Shown: positions 42,585 through 50,969 of the stretch, in pieces | Layout of the letters: the number at the start of each line of letters is the position of its first letter | Position numbering within the stretch: the stretch's first letter is position 1 | Origin: Nocardiopsis metallicus | Lineage (GTDB): Bacteria; Actinomycetota; Actinomycetes; Streptosporangiales; Streptosporangiaceae | DNA: 64,000 nt | Direction of reading: 5' to 3' | Assembly: GCF_014201115.1 (NCBI RefSeq) | Contig: NZ_JACHDO010000001.1 | Coordinates: forward strand, 7,502,001-7,566,000 | Notes under the pieces: model-generated | What the model saw: the letters and a program-made list of their open reading frames with translations, nothing else | The model's database searches: none | What the model was told of the DNA's origin: nothing | Position numbers and translations under genes: made by a program

Positions 42585-43496
42585 TCAGCGGCCGAGCAGG
42601 CCCGCCTTCTTCCAGAAGTACCGGCCCAGCCCCGTGATCGCCCCGGCGGTGTCCAGGGTCTTCACGACCTTGCGGGAGAGCTCGGTCTTGCTGTCGATGA
42701 AGATCGGGTTGCGGTGCGCCACCCGGTAGGCCTCCTTGGGGTCGAGGCCGACCTGCTCGTAGACCTTCGTGTGGATCAGCCGGGTGGCGGAGTAGTACGT
42801 GACCAGGCCCAGGACCAGTCGCGAGTAGGCCTTGTCCACGGGGCCGCGCCTGATCCAGTCGCGGTGGAACTCCTCGCGGGCGTAGCGGATGTGCCGGGCC
42901 TCCTCGATCACGTGGATGCGGGAGGTGGAGCGCACGACCGGCTCGATGCTGTCGTCGTCGATCATCTCCCGCTGCAGCTGGTCGAGGATCTCCTCGACGA
43001 ACAGAGCGCCCGCGAAGATCAGCGGGCCGTGCGCGATCGCCTTGAAGAGGTTGCCCAGCACGTGCGCGACCGGGTCGAGGCGGTAGGCCTTTGAGCCCAG
43101 CTTCTCGATCGCCTTGGCGAACATGACCGTGTGGCGGCACTCGTCGGCGATCTCGGTGTACGCGTACTGGACGTGCAGGGTCGTGGGGTCGTTGTGGTAG
43201 GCGTGCCGGACCAGCATCTGCATCAGGATCGTCTCGAACCAGATGCCGGTGGCCATGGTGCTGGCCATCTCCAGGCGGGAGAGCTCCCTGCGCTGGTCCT
43301 CGCTGAGCCGGTCCCACAGGTGGGTGCCGTAGATGGACACCCGCTCGGGGCGCATGCCCCACTTGTCCTCCAGCGGGGCGTCCCAGTCGATCTCGACGAG
43401 GGGGTCGAAGGAGGCCTTGGCGGAGCCGCGCAGGAGGCGCTTGGCGATGTCCTCGCGGTCGGTGAGTTTCGGTGTCTGCGCGTTTGCCACGGACAT
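42585..43496 (-). CDS. AurF-type diiron oxygenase, copy 2
   Basis: Close paralogue (303 aa) of the protein at 35917, near-identical through DREDIAKRLLRGSAKASFDPL and from YAYTEIADECRHTVMFAK onward, with all diiron ligands kept (E88, E119/H122, E168/E169, H195/E199/H202). Differences cluster at the N-terminus and between residues 120 and 200, around the likely substrate pocket. It is transcribed alone, divergent from a MerR regulator, with the shared 23-bp motif in the common promoter region, and ends at a long hairpin. Two copies under the same motif suggest parallel or conditional use. Confidence 0.9.
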   Translation of the reverse strand: MSVANAQTPKLTDREDIAKRLLRGSAKASFDPLVEIDWDAPLEDKWGMRPERVSIYGTHLWDRLSEDQRRELSRLEMASTMATGIWFETILMQMLVRHAYHNDPTTLHVQYAYTEIADECRHTVMFAKAIEKLGSKAYRLDPVAHVLGNLFKAIAHGPLIFAGALFVEEILDQLQREMIDDDSIEPVVRSTSRIHVIEEARHIRYAREEFHRDWIRRGPVDKAYSRLVLGLVTYYSATRLIHTKVYEQVGLDPKEAYRVAHRNPIFIDSKTELSRKVVKTLDTAGAITGLGRYFWKKAGLLGR

Positions 43497-43581
43497 GGGG
43501 TACCTCCAGGGGGTGTTCCGTGTCGGAGGCGCGCCGAACGGGCGGTTTAAGTGATGTGACCCCGTTCACTCCGATTCTCCT

Positions 43582-43604
43582 GAACGTTACAATCTTCGTT
43601 GACA
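43582..43604. promoter_or_regulatory. Shared 23-bp motif, copy B (AurF2 / MerR divergent promoter)
   Basis: Plus strand GAACGTTACAA, six bases, TTGACA. It lies 86-108 bp before the diiron oxygenase ATG and 70-92 bp before the MerR ATG. Outer repeats TGAACG (43581-43586) and CGTTCA (43606-43611) form a wider dyad around it. Confidence 0.7.
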
Positions 43605-43673
43605 TCGTTCAACGGCACGGAGGGACGGATTTACTGATGAGTACGGCTCTCCAGGGTCTCTAGGCTGGGTTGC

Positions 43674-44456
43674 ATGGCCGAATACCGCATTGACGAACTC
43701 GCCCGACTCGCCGACACGACGGTGCGCAACGTCCGGGTGTACCAGGACAGAGGTCTCCTCGCCCCGCCTCGACGCCAGGGGCGCGTGGGCATCTACTCCG
43801 AAGCACATCTGGCGCGCCTGCGGCTGATCGGCCAGCTACTCCGCCGCGGCTACACCTTCGCCAACATCGGTGAGATGTTCCAGGTGTGGGAGCGCGGCGG
43901 CGACCTGTCCGAGGTCCTCGGCTTCGAATCCGCGATCGGGGACGCCTGGAGCGACGAGATCGCCGACTACATCAGCCTCGGCGACCTGAGGGAACTGTTC
44001 GGCAAGGGGGTGACCCCGAAGACCATAAAGCGTGCGCTGGACCTCGGCGTGCTCGAACGCGACGGTCTGCGCTTCCGGGTGCCCAGCCCGCGCCTGCTGC
44101 ACGCCGGTGTGGAACTGGTCAAGCTCGGGATGACCGTGGGCTCGGTGCTCGACATAGCCGAGAACCTGCGCGACAAGATCGGTCACGTCTCCGAGCACAT
44201 GATCCGCCTGGTCTCAGACCACATCATCGCCGAGTACACCGCGGGTAGCGTGCTCCAGCCCGAGGACATCGCGAAGATCGCCGAACTCATCCGCCACGTG
44301 CGACCCCTGGCCCAGCAGGCGGTGGACGCGGTCCTGGCCCAGGAGATGGCCAACCACCTCACCAACATCATGGGCGACCACTTCGCCGACGGGATGGAGA
44401 CCCTGCGGAGCGGAGGCCTGTCCGCCTCGGAAACGGACGACCCGCACGGCCCCTGA
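43674..44456 (+). CDS. MerR-family regulator
   Basis: DNA-binding regulator of 260 aa. The N-terminal winged helix is YRIDELARLADTTVRNVRVYQDRGLLAPP, with the wing RVGIYSEAHLARLRLIGQLL, followed by a long coiled-coil-forming segment and an unusually large C-terminal effector region (about 150 residues) with no metal-binding cysteine cluster. This argues for an organic ligand. No SD is seen; a TAGGCT box seven bases before the ATG would fit a leaderless mRNA. It is divergent from AurF copy 2 and is the natural candidate to bind the motif shared by three promoters in this region. Confidence 0.9.
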   Translation: MAEYRIDELARLADTTVRNVRVYQDRGLLAPPRRQGRVGIYSEAHLARLRLIGQLLRRGYTFANIGEMFQVWERGGDLSEVLGFESAIGDAWSDEIADYISLGDLRELFGKGVTPKTIKRALDLGVLERDGLRFRVPSPRLLHAGVELVKLGMTVGSVLDIAENLRDKIGHVSEHMIRLVSDHIIAEYTAGSVLQPEDIAKIAELIRHVRPLAQQAVDAVLAQEMANHLTNIMGDHFADGMETLRSGGLSASETDDPHGP

Positions 44457-44602
44457 GGCCGCAGCAGCACAGCAACACAGCCACACAGAGCCGTGCTCCC
44501 CGGCACCCGGCTCGCTCCGACCCCCGACAGCTTCGACCCCCGACCCCCGAAGACTTCAACCCTTCGCACAGCGGCCCCCACCGCTCGAAGCCGGACAGAC
44601 CA

Positions 44603-44635
44603 CGGGCCCGGACACCGCTCAGGTGTCCGGGCCCG
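44603..44635. terminator. Bidirectional terminator
   Basis: CGGGCCCGGACACC (44603-44616) pairs perfectly with GGTGTCCGGGCCCG (44622-44635); five-base loop. It lies between the convergent MerR and GMC oxidoreductase genes. Confidence 0.9.
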
Positions 44636-44654
44636 CGTGCGGCCCGGAGCCGGG

Positions 44655-46592
44655 TCAGCTCTTGGGCGCCTCGGCGCCGATCTCGGCCGCCTTCTCCTCG
44701 ATCTGTTCGGCGATCTCCCCGGCCGCCTCCCCGCCGGGCGGCTCCGTGGAGCTCACCACGGACAGCGGCAGCGACTTCGTGAAGCGCAGCTCGGCGAAGG
44801 CACCGGTCGGGACGGCCGGGTCGCGCGGGTAGACCGGCTTGGTGCGCCGGTAGTCCTCGCCCTGCGCCGGGCGGGTGTCCTCCTCGCCCTTGTTCGGCCA
44901 CATCGACATCGCCCGCTCGGCCTGCGCGGTGATGGTCAGGGACGGGTTCACGCCAAGGTTCGCGGTGACCGCCGAACCGTCCACCACGTGCAGCCCGGGG
45001 TGTCCGTACAGCCGGTGGTAGGGGTCGATCACGCCGCTCTCGGGGCTGTCGCCGATCGGGCAGCCGCCCAGGAAGTGCGCGGTCATCGGGATGTTGAAGA
45101 TGTCGCCGACGGTGCCGCCCGGGTAGCCGTCGATCCGCTCGGCCAGTCGGGTGGCCGCCTCCTGCCCCTCGGGGATCCAGGTGGGGTTGGGCTCGCCGTG
45201 CCCCTGCCGGGAGGTGAGCTTCTTCCCGCCCAGCAGGCCCCGCTTGACCGAGGTGGTCAGCGAGTTGTCCAGGGACTGCATGACCAGCCCGATGATGACC
45301 CGCTCGGACCAGCGGCGGTTGGAGAAGCTGCGCATGAACACGTACGGGTGGCGCGCGGCCAGGCCGAGGAAGCGCAGCCAGCGCGGGATCTTCCCGCCGC
45401 CCGGCACCTGGATCGCGGTGAGCAGCCCCATCGCGTTGGAGCCCTTGCCGTAGCGGACCGGTTCGATGTGGGTGTTCGCGTTGGGGTGGATGGAGGACGT
45501 GATCGCCACGCCCTGGGTGAGGTCCTCGGGCGGCGGCACCTGCTTGCTCATGGCGCCGACCAGGGCCTCGGAGTTGGTCCGGGTCAGGGTGCCCAGCTTC
45601 TCGGACAGCCGGGGGAGCATCCCGTTGTCCCGCATCCGGTGCAGCAGGGTCTGGGTGTTGTAGGTCCCGGCCGCGACCACGACCTGGCGCGCGGTGAAGG
45701 TGCGGGCGTTCGACCGGCGCCGCGGGGCGTCCGTGCGCAGGGTGTCCACCGCGAAGCCGCCGCCCTCGGACTCGGGGCGCTCACGCAGCCGCTCGACCGT
45801 GGTCAGGGGGTGTACTTCGGCGCCGCCACGCTCCGCGAAGTACAGGTAGTTCTCGGTCAGGGTGTTCTTGGCCCCGTGCCGACAGCCGGTCATGCACTCG
45901 CCGCACTCCTTGCAGGCCTTGCGGTCGGGGCCCGCGCCGCCGAAGTAGGGGTCGCCGACGGACTCGCCGGGGGCCGCCTTGTTGCCCTCGCCGTCCTGGC
46001 CGTCGCCGAAGCACACGCCGACGGGGGTGAGGCGGAAGGTGTCACCGACGCCCATGTCCTCGGCGACCGCCTTCAGATGGACGTCGGAGGGGGTGACGGT
46101 GGGGTTGGTGCGCACGCCGAGCATGCGGCGGGCCTGGTCGTAGAAGGGCGACAGCTCCGACTTCCAGTCGGTGATGTGCCGCCACTGCGGGTCCTCGAAG
46201 AACGCGTCCATCGGGTGGTAGAGCGTGTTCGCGTAGTTGAGGGAGCCGCCGCCGACCCCCGCGCCGGCGAGGATCATGACGTCGCGCAGCAGGTGGATGC
46301 GCTGGATGCCGTACATCCCGGCTTGCGGGGCCCAGAGGAAGTTCTTCACGTCCCAGGACGAGGACGGGAGCGTCTCGGGTGTGAAACGGCGTCCGGCCTC
46401 CAGGACGCCGACGCGGTAACCCTTCTCCGTGAGGCGAAGGGCGCTGACCGATCCCCCGAAGCCGGAGCCGATCACCACCACGTCGTAGTCGAAGGCGTCG
46501 TCCTGGGCGGCACCGTTCACGCCGGGGTTCACGTCATCGGCATCCGGTTGTGCTCTGCCGTCGGCGGGGTCTTCTGTGCGCTGAGGGGACAT
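44655..46592 (-). CDS. GMC oxidoreductase, cholesterol-oxidase-like (ChoD type)
   Basis: FAD-dependent oxidoreductase of 645 aa. FAD motif YDVVVIGSGFGGSVSALRL near residue 35, GAGVGGGSLNYANTL, and C-terminal HVVDGSAVTANLGVNPSLTI. The cysteine-rich CKECGECMTGCRHGAKNT near residue 205 is typical of the ChoD-like branch and may hold a cluster or structural bonds. The mycobacterial homologue is called cholesterol oxidase; the substrate here is probably a sterol or other hydrophobic alcohol. ATG 46592 has GGAGAG upstream. The shared 23-bp motif lies 87-109 bp before the start, on the border with the DUF6230 operon. Confidence 0.9.
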   Translation of the reverse strand: MSPQRTEDPADGRAQPDADDVNPGVNGAAQDDAFDYDVVVIGSGFGGSVSALRLTEKGYRVGVLEAGRRFTPETLPSSSWDVKNFLWAPQAGMYGIQRIHLLRDVMILAGAGVGGGSLNYANTLYHPMDAFFEDPQWRHITDWKSELSPFYDQARRMLGVRTNPTVTPSDVHLKAVAEDMGVGDTFRLTPVGVCFGDGQDGEGNKAAPGESVGDPYFGGAGPDRKACKECGECMTGCRHGAKNTLTENYLYFAERGGAEVHPLTTVERLRERPESEGGGFAVDTLRTDAPRRRSNARTFTARQVVVAAGTYNTQTLLHRMRDNGMLPRLSEKLGTLTRTNSEALVGAMSKQVPPPEDLTQGVAITSSIHPNANTHIEPVRYGKGSNAMGLLTAIQVPGGGKIPRWLRFLGLAARHPYVFMRSFSNRRWSERVIIGLVMQSLDNSLTTSVKRGLLGGKKLTSRQGHGEPNPTWIPEGQEAATRLAERIDGYPGGTVGDIFNIPMTAHFLGGCPIGDSPESGVIDPYHRLYGHPGLHVVDGSAVTANLGVNPSLTITAQAERAMSMWPNKGEEDTRPAQGEDYRRTKPVYPRDPAVPTGAFAELRFTKSLPLSVVSSTEPPGGEAAGEIAEQIEEKAAEIGAEAPKS

Positions 46593-46678
46593 GGCTTGGG
46601 TCTCTCTCCAGGTCGGAAGCGGTTGCCCGTAATGCGCCGGATACGAGTCCGCAACGATGAATGCGCCATCTAGAAATG

Positions 46679-46701
46679 TGACAACCCATATTGTAATGTT
46701 C
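46679..46701. promoter_or_regulatory. Shared 23-bp motif, copy C (GMC / DUF6230 divergent region)
   Basis: Minus strand GAACATTACAA, six bases, TTGTCA. Read on the plus strand, TGTAAT at 46692-46697 is a good -10 box about 114 bp before the DUF6230 ATG; read on the minus strand it precedes the GMC gene. Either or both may be controlled. Confidence 0.65.
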
Positions 46702-46810
46702 GTCACTACCGCCGAGTAAGGTGTGTTCCATGTAACACGCGTGGCGTGCTTCGGCGCAAGTCTCGTTCCCCCTCGCCGCTTCCCCCAGCGGCGGAACACT
46801 GGAGGTTCAC

Positions 46811-47458
46811 ATGCCCAAGGCTCCCGAAGAGGCGCCCGAGGCTACTCAGGACATGCCTGAGCAGCCCGAAGGCAGCGGTGGAACACGCTGGCGCAGATTC
46901 GCCCTCGTCGCCGTCCCCGGTTTCGTGGCGGCCGCCGTTCTCGGCGGCATGACCACCCAGGGCCTTCTCGCCGCTTCCTTCGCGGTCTCCGGAGACAGTT
47001 TCAAGATGTCCGCGGAATCGCTCGAGGGCAACGGTTTCAGCCAGTACGGCGACGTCGCCAACTCGGTGGACGGCTCGGCCCGCCCCGTCGGCCTGTCCAC
47101 GATCAACACCGCGGAACTGGACGACCTGTGCATGTCCTCCCTGTGGGACCTGCCCATCGGTGAGGCCACCCTCGTCATCAACGCCGGGGCCACCAGCCCG
47201 GTCCAGGGCAGCAACCTCGTCATCGACATCGAACAGCTCCAGGGCAACGCCGAGTTCAGCGCCATCGAGATCGGCCGTGACGCCAGCACCCTGGACAAGG
47301 CGGAGGGAGGCCAGGGCCCCGCGGGTGGTTTCGGACTCCAGTCCGACAGCATCACCGTCTCCGACATGCAGCTGACCACCTGGGCGGTCACCTCCGGTTC
47401 CCTGCGCCTGTCCGGACTGAACCTGGCGATCAAGCCGGGCAACCACGAGTGCTTCTGA
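46811..47458 (+). CDS. DUF6230 family protein
   Basis: Protein of 215 aa with a charged cytoplasmic N-terminus, one transmembrane helix or uncleaved signal (FALVAVPGFVAAAVLGGMTT) and an extracytoplasmic domain containing FAVSGDSFKMSAESLEG, two cysteines near residue 100 and at the penultimate residue (ECF end), and many beta-strand-like segments. This matches DUF6230, an actinobacterial family usually beside DUF6114. GGAGG precedes the ATG. Homologues have been labelled cholesterol esterase in some genomes, but I see no serine-hydrolase motif. Confidence 0.85.
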   Translation: MPKAPEEAPEATQDMPEQPEGSGGTRWRRFALVAVPGFVAAAVLGGMTTQGLLAASFAVSGDSFKMSAESLEGNGFSQYGDVANSVDGSARPVGLSTINTAELDDLCMSSLWDLPIGEATLVINAGATSPVQGSNLVIDIEQLQGNAEFSAIEIGRDASTLDKAEGGQGPAGGFGLQSDSITVSDMQLTTWAVTSGSLRLSGLNLAIKPGNHECF

Positions 47459-47462
47459 GCCC

Positions 47463-48929
47463 ATGGCCCACGCACTGAACCCGCTTCGCTCGGGATGGGG
47501 ATGGTTCCGCGACTGGCGACGGACCCGTCCGTTCTGGGGCGGAGTCCTCCTCGTCGCGGCCGGCGTCGAGCTGCTGGTCGCACCGGCCGCGCAGAGCCTG
47601 ATCCTGCCGATCGACCTGATCATCTACGCGGGGATCGCCGGGGTGTCCGGTCCGCTCATCGCGTTCCTGCTGATCACGCTCGGCGTGCTGAGCTGGTTCC
47701 AGCCCGCCCAGCACGTGTTCTTCGGCCTGGTCGGGGTCATGCTCGCGCTGGTGTCCTTCGTGACCTCCAACTTCGGTGGGTTCGTCATCGGGATGCTGCT
47801 CGGAATCGTCGGCGGGTCTCTCGTGTTCGCGTGGGCACCCGACGCCCGGCGGCGCTCTCGCAAGCGCCGCCGGGCTGCGGTCCCACCCGAGGACGAGGCG
47901 GGCGGCGGGGTCGATGACGACACCGACGCCGATGCCGCCGACACGGGCAGCGCTGACGCCGACAGCGACACCAGCGGCACCTCCGCCGGGGACACCCCCG
48001 GCACCCGCACCGGCACACGTGCCGAAACCCCCGGTGACCACGGCATCGCGACAGCGGAGACCGAGACCGTCACCGACCCGCGGGGCGGCACCCGGCCCCT
48101 GGTCGCGCTCGCCCTGCCACTGGCCGTCGCCGTGGCCGTCGCCTCGGCGCCCGCCCCCAGCCTGGGCTGGCCCTGGGACTGGTTCCTCCCCGGGGGCGAC
48201 GAGGAACAATCCGAGGAACGGCCCTCCGAGAAACCCTCGGACGAGGCCTCGGAGGAGCCCGGCAGGGGTGACCCCGGAGAGGGTTACCCCGAGGACCCGA
48301 ACGACGACGAGGACACCGAGGGCGAGACCGAAGACGAGGAAGAGGAAGAGGAGGAGCTGGAGGAGGACGAGGACGCCGGCCCCGAGGAGTGCCAGCTCAA
48401 GATCGGTGACGACGCCGTCACCGAGGACGAGGAGGACTTCCTCGCCGTGGTCCTGGCCTGCCAGTCCGCACAGGAGGAGGGCGATTACCCGGAGGTCGTG
48501 GTCGATTCCGACTACGACTGCTTCCGCGGCTCGGTCCGCGACTCCGGCCTCACCGCCGACAGCCTCACCATGTACGGAGCCCGCTACCGGGGCGTGGTGG
48601 AGTGCCCGACCGCGGACGGCCCTCAGCGCTACATCCGGCTCACCATGAGCCGCGGCGACATCCGCAACGGCGAACTGTGGTTCGACGACCTCGGTACCCG
48701 GCGCAGCCTCGGGCTGCCCACCATGAACCTCACCGGTGACGTGGAGATGCACGTGACACGCATGCACGTGCGGCTGCTGGGCATCCCGCTGACCTTCACG
48801 CCGGACTTCCCGCCGCCGCTCCTGCTGCCGATCATGTACGTGACCGGCGTGGAGGTGGACAACCCGATGGCCTCCACCGACTCGATGACCATCCCCAACC
48901 TCAACGGTCGGTACGGCGGGACCGCTTAG
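47463..48929 (+). CDS. DUF6114 membrane protein with acidic linker
   Basis: Protein of 488 aa starting four bases after the DUF6230 stop. The N-terminal 140 residues hold four hydrophobic helices (FWGGVLLVAAGVELLV, IIYAGIAGVSGPLIAFLLI, VFFGLVGVMLALVSFV, FVIGMLLGIVGGSLVFAW), the DUF6114 signature. Then come a long Asp/Thr/Ala-rich linker, another helix, a run of Glu/Asp residues (about 285-310), and a C-terminal domain resembling a second DUF6230 domain. The two proteins probably form one envelope complex. Function unknown. Confidence 0.82.
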   Translation: MAHALNPLRSGWGWFRDWRRTRPFWGGVLLVAAGVELLVAPAAQSLILPIDLIIYAGIAGVSGPLIAFLLITLGVLSWFQPAQHVFFGLVGVMLALVSFVTSNFGGFVIGMLLGIVGGSLVFAWAPDARRRSRKRRRAAVPPEDEAGGGVDDDTDADAADTGSADADSDTSGTSAGDTPGTRTGTRAETPGDHGIATAETETVTDPRGGTRPLVALALPLAVAVAVASAPAPSLGWPWDWFLPGGDEEQSEERPSEKPSDEASEEPGRGDPGEGYPEDPNDDEDTEGETEDEEEEEEELEEDEDAGPEECQLKIGDDAVTEDEEDFLAVVLACQSAQEEGDYPEVVVDSDYDCFRGSVRDSGLTADSLTMYGARYRGVVECPTADGPQRYIRLTMSRGDIRNGELWFDDLGTRRSLGLPTMNLTGDVEMHVTRMHVRLLGIPLTFTPDFPPPLLLPIMYVTGVEVDNPMASTDSMTIPNLNGRYGGTA

Positions 48930-48977
48930 CTCCCCGACAGATCTCGGGGAACCCCTGTCCCGGAGAACGGTATAGAG

Positions 48978-49009
48978 AACGGGGGCGCCGCGGCGACGGC
49001 GCCCCCGTT
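48978..49009 (+). terminator. Terminator of the DUF6230/DUF6114 operon
   Basis: AACGGGGGCGCCG (48978-48990) pairs perfectly with CGGCGCCCCCGTT (48997-49009), six-base loop, followed by T residues. Confidence 0.9.
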
Positions 49010-49139
49010 TCCCGTTCCCTGCGCCTCCCCGAAGCCGGACCCGGAACCGAGCCGGACCGGACCGGGTTCCGGCCGGTTGACCGGTACCCGGCTGCCGCGG
49101 GCGATTCAGGGGGTCACGGGTTCGGCCCCGGACCCCACC

Positions 49140-50969
49140 TCACCAGTTCTCCGAAATCAGGCGGCTGGGCTGTCCCACATGCGAGACGTACAGCGCGTCC
49201 CGGGCCCGGGTACAGGCCACGAACAGCAGCGTCCGCTCCTGCTGGTAGGCGTGCTCCAGCGCTACCTGGTCGCCCTCGGCCGCCTCGAGCGCGGCCTTGG
49301 GAGGCAGGAGGTGGTCGCTCACCCCGACCAGGGCCACGCAGCGGAACTCCTGCCCCTTCATCCGGTGCATCGTGCCGACCCGCACCGCCGCGGTGTCGCC
49401 GGCGCCCTCCAACGGGGTGGTCGGTACGCCGCGGGCCTCCAGCTCCTTGGTGACCCCGCGCACCACCCACTGGTTGCGCCCGGCCACCGCGATCTCGCTC
49501 GGGTTCACCCCGGCCTCCAGCCACACCCGGACCCACTCGCCCAGCGCGGTGAGCTCCTCGGTCCGGCTCTCGCAACCGCGCACCACCGGCGCGGGTCCGC
49601 GCAGCAGCGAACGGTAACCGGCCAGGGTGTCGGCGTCGTCGTCCATCCCCAGGGCGGCCCGGCGGCCCAGGATCGGCATGCTCCAGTCCAGGATCTCCTG
49701 GGTCACCCGGTAGCTGACCCGGAGCCGGTGGCCGCGGCCGCGCACGTTGATGCCGAGCGAGGCCAACGAGACCCGGTTGTCGGACACCCGCTGGTGCGGG
49801 TCGCCCACGATGAACAGGTCGTCGGGGCCCTCCGGGACCGAGGCGCGCAGCATCCGCCACTGCGCCGGGTGCAGGTCCTGGGCCTCGTCCACCACCACGT
49901 GCCGGAACAGCGGGCCGGACCGGCCCAGCACCCGGGCCGCCTCACCGGCCAGCTGTGGGTAGGACCACAGTCCTTCCACCCGCATCGCGCCCACGTAGCG
50001 CCGCACCGTCTCCCACACCTGCCGCCGGTGCTCGGGCGCCAGGTGCTGGACGCGGCCGCTGCGCTCGCAGCGGATGTAGTCCGGCAGCAGCTCCAGGCCC
50101 TTGGCCAGGATCACCTGCTCCCACTCGTCCACCAGGAAGCGCCCGGAGAAGGGCAGGCCGTCGGCGAGGGCGACCGCGCGCCAGCGCTGGGCCAACTCGT
50201 CCTTACCGGCCATCCGCGGGGCCGTGCTGGTGTGCGTCTGCACGATGGAGCGGGCCAGGCTGTCGATGGTGGCCACCTTGACCCTGGAGCGGGTGCCGGG
50301 GTCGGGCAGCAGTTGGTCCAGCCGGTCGGCCAGGGACTGGGCCAGGGCGCGGTTGTAGGTGGTGAGCAGAACGGACTCCCGGGTGTCCCCGGGGTGCGCG
50401 GCGGCGTCCAGTTCGGCCAGGTGCGCGGCGCGGTACAGGGCCATCACCGTCTTGCCGGTGCCCGGGCCGCCGGTGATCTGCGCCGAACCGTTGAAGTGCG
50501 CCTCGGTGATCCGGTGCTGGTCCGGGTGCAGGGTGATCTGCCACTGGGCGAAGGGCGAGCTGAGCGCTCCGGCGAGCTCGGGCGGGCCGGTCGGGGTGAG
50601 GTCGACGGGGTCGACCCCGGCCTCGACGAGGCTGTCGGGAAGGGCCGCGGGGCGCAGGCTGCGGGCGTAGCGCAGGGCCTCGTCGCGCGGGCGCACGGTG
50701 AGCAGCCGGTAGGGCGTCTCGTGCGCCTGGTCCTGCCCGGCGTCCTCGGTGCCGGGCTCGGCGCCGGGGTCGGGGACGATGACGCCGGACCAGTCGGGGG
50801 CGATGCTGACGACCCGGACCCGGGGGTCGGCGGCGCCCGCGACGGACTCCAGTCCGGGCTGGTCACCGGCCTGGTAGGCGCGCATCACAGCCAGGGTGTT
50901 GAGCTGGACGTCGGGCGTGAGGCGGGTGAAGTCGCTGAGAAACGTCGGGGCGATCGCGAGGGCGGACAC
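49140..50969 (-). CDS. UvrD/Rep-type DNA helicase
   Basis: Superfamily 1 helicase of about 609 aa. The first 190 residues form an uncharacterised N-terminal region. Helicase motif I is GGPGTGKT, motif Ia LLTTYNRALAQSLADRL, motif II VVVDEAQDLHPAQW, motif III DLFIVGDPHQR, motif V GTMHRMKGQEFRCVALVG, motif VI LLFVACTRARDALYVSH. The order is complete, so it is probably active. GTG 50969 follows GGAGG by ten bases; no ATG is better placed. It resembles stand-alone actinobacterial UvrD-like proteins rather than PcrA. No nuclease partner is nearby. Confidence 0.9.
   Translation of the reverse strand: MSALAIAPTFLSDFTRLTPDVQLNTLAVMRAYQAGDQPGLESVAGAADPRVRVVSIAPDWSGVIVPDPGAEPGTEDAGQDQAHETPYRLLTVRPRDEALRYARSLRPAALPDSLVEAGVDPVDLTPTGPPELAGALSSPFAQWQITLHPDQHRITEAHFNGSAQITGGPGTGKTVMALYRAAHLAELDAAAHPGDTRESVLLTTYNRALAQSLADRLDQLLPDPGTRSRVKVATIDSLARSIVQTHTSTAPRMAGKDELAQRWRAVALADGLPFSGRFLVDEWEQVILAKGLELLPDYIRCERSGRVQHLAPEHRRQVWETVRRYVGAMRVEGLWSYPQLAGEAARVLGRSGPLFRHVVVDEAQDLHPAQWRMLRASVPEGPDDLFIVGDPHQRVSDNRVSLASLGINVRGRGHRLRVSYRVTQEILDWSMPILGRRAALGMDDDADTLAGYRSLLRGPAPVVRGCESRTEELTALGEWVRVWLEAGVNPSEIAVAGRNQWVVRGVTKELEARGVPTTPLEGAGDTAAVRVGTMHRMKGQEFRCVALVGVSDHLLPPKAALEAAEGDQVALEHAYQQERTLLFVACTRARDALYVSHVGQPSRLISENW

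Noticed and set aside
46736..46775. Possible fifth copy of the hairpin loop core near the DUF6230 start
   Set aside because: CGTGGCGTGCTTCGG resembles the loop core but differs at several positions and is not flanked by complementary arms.
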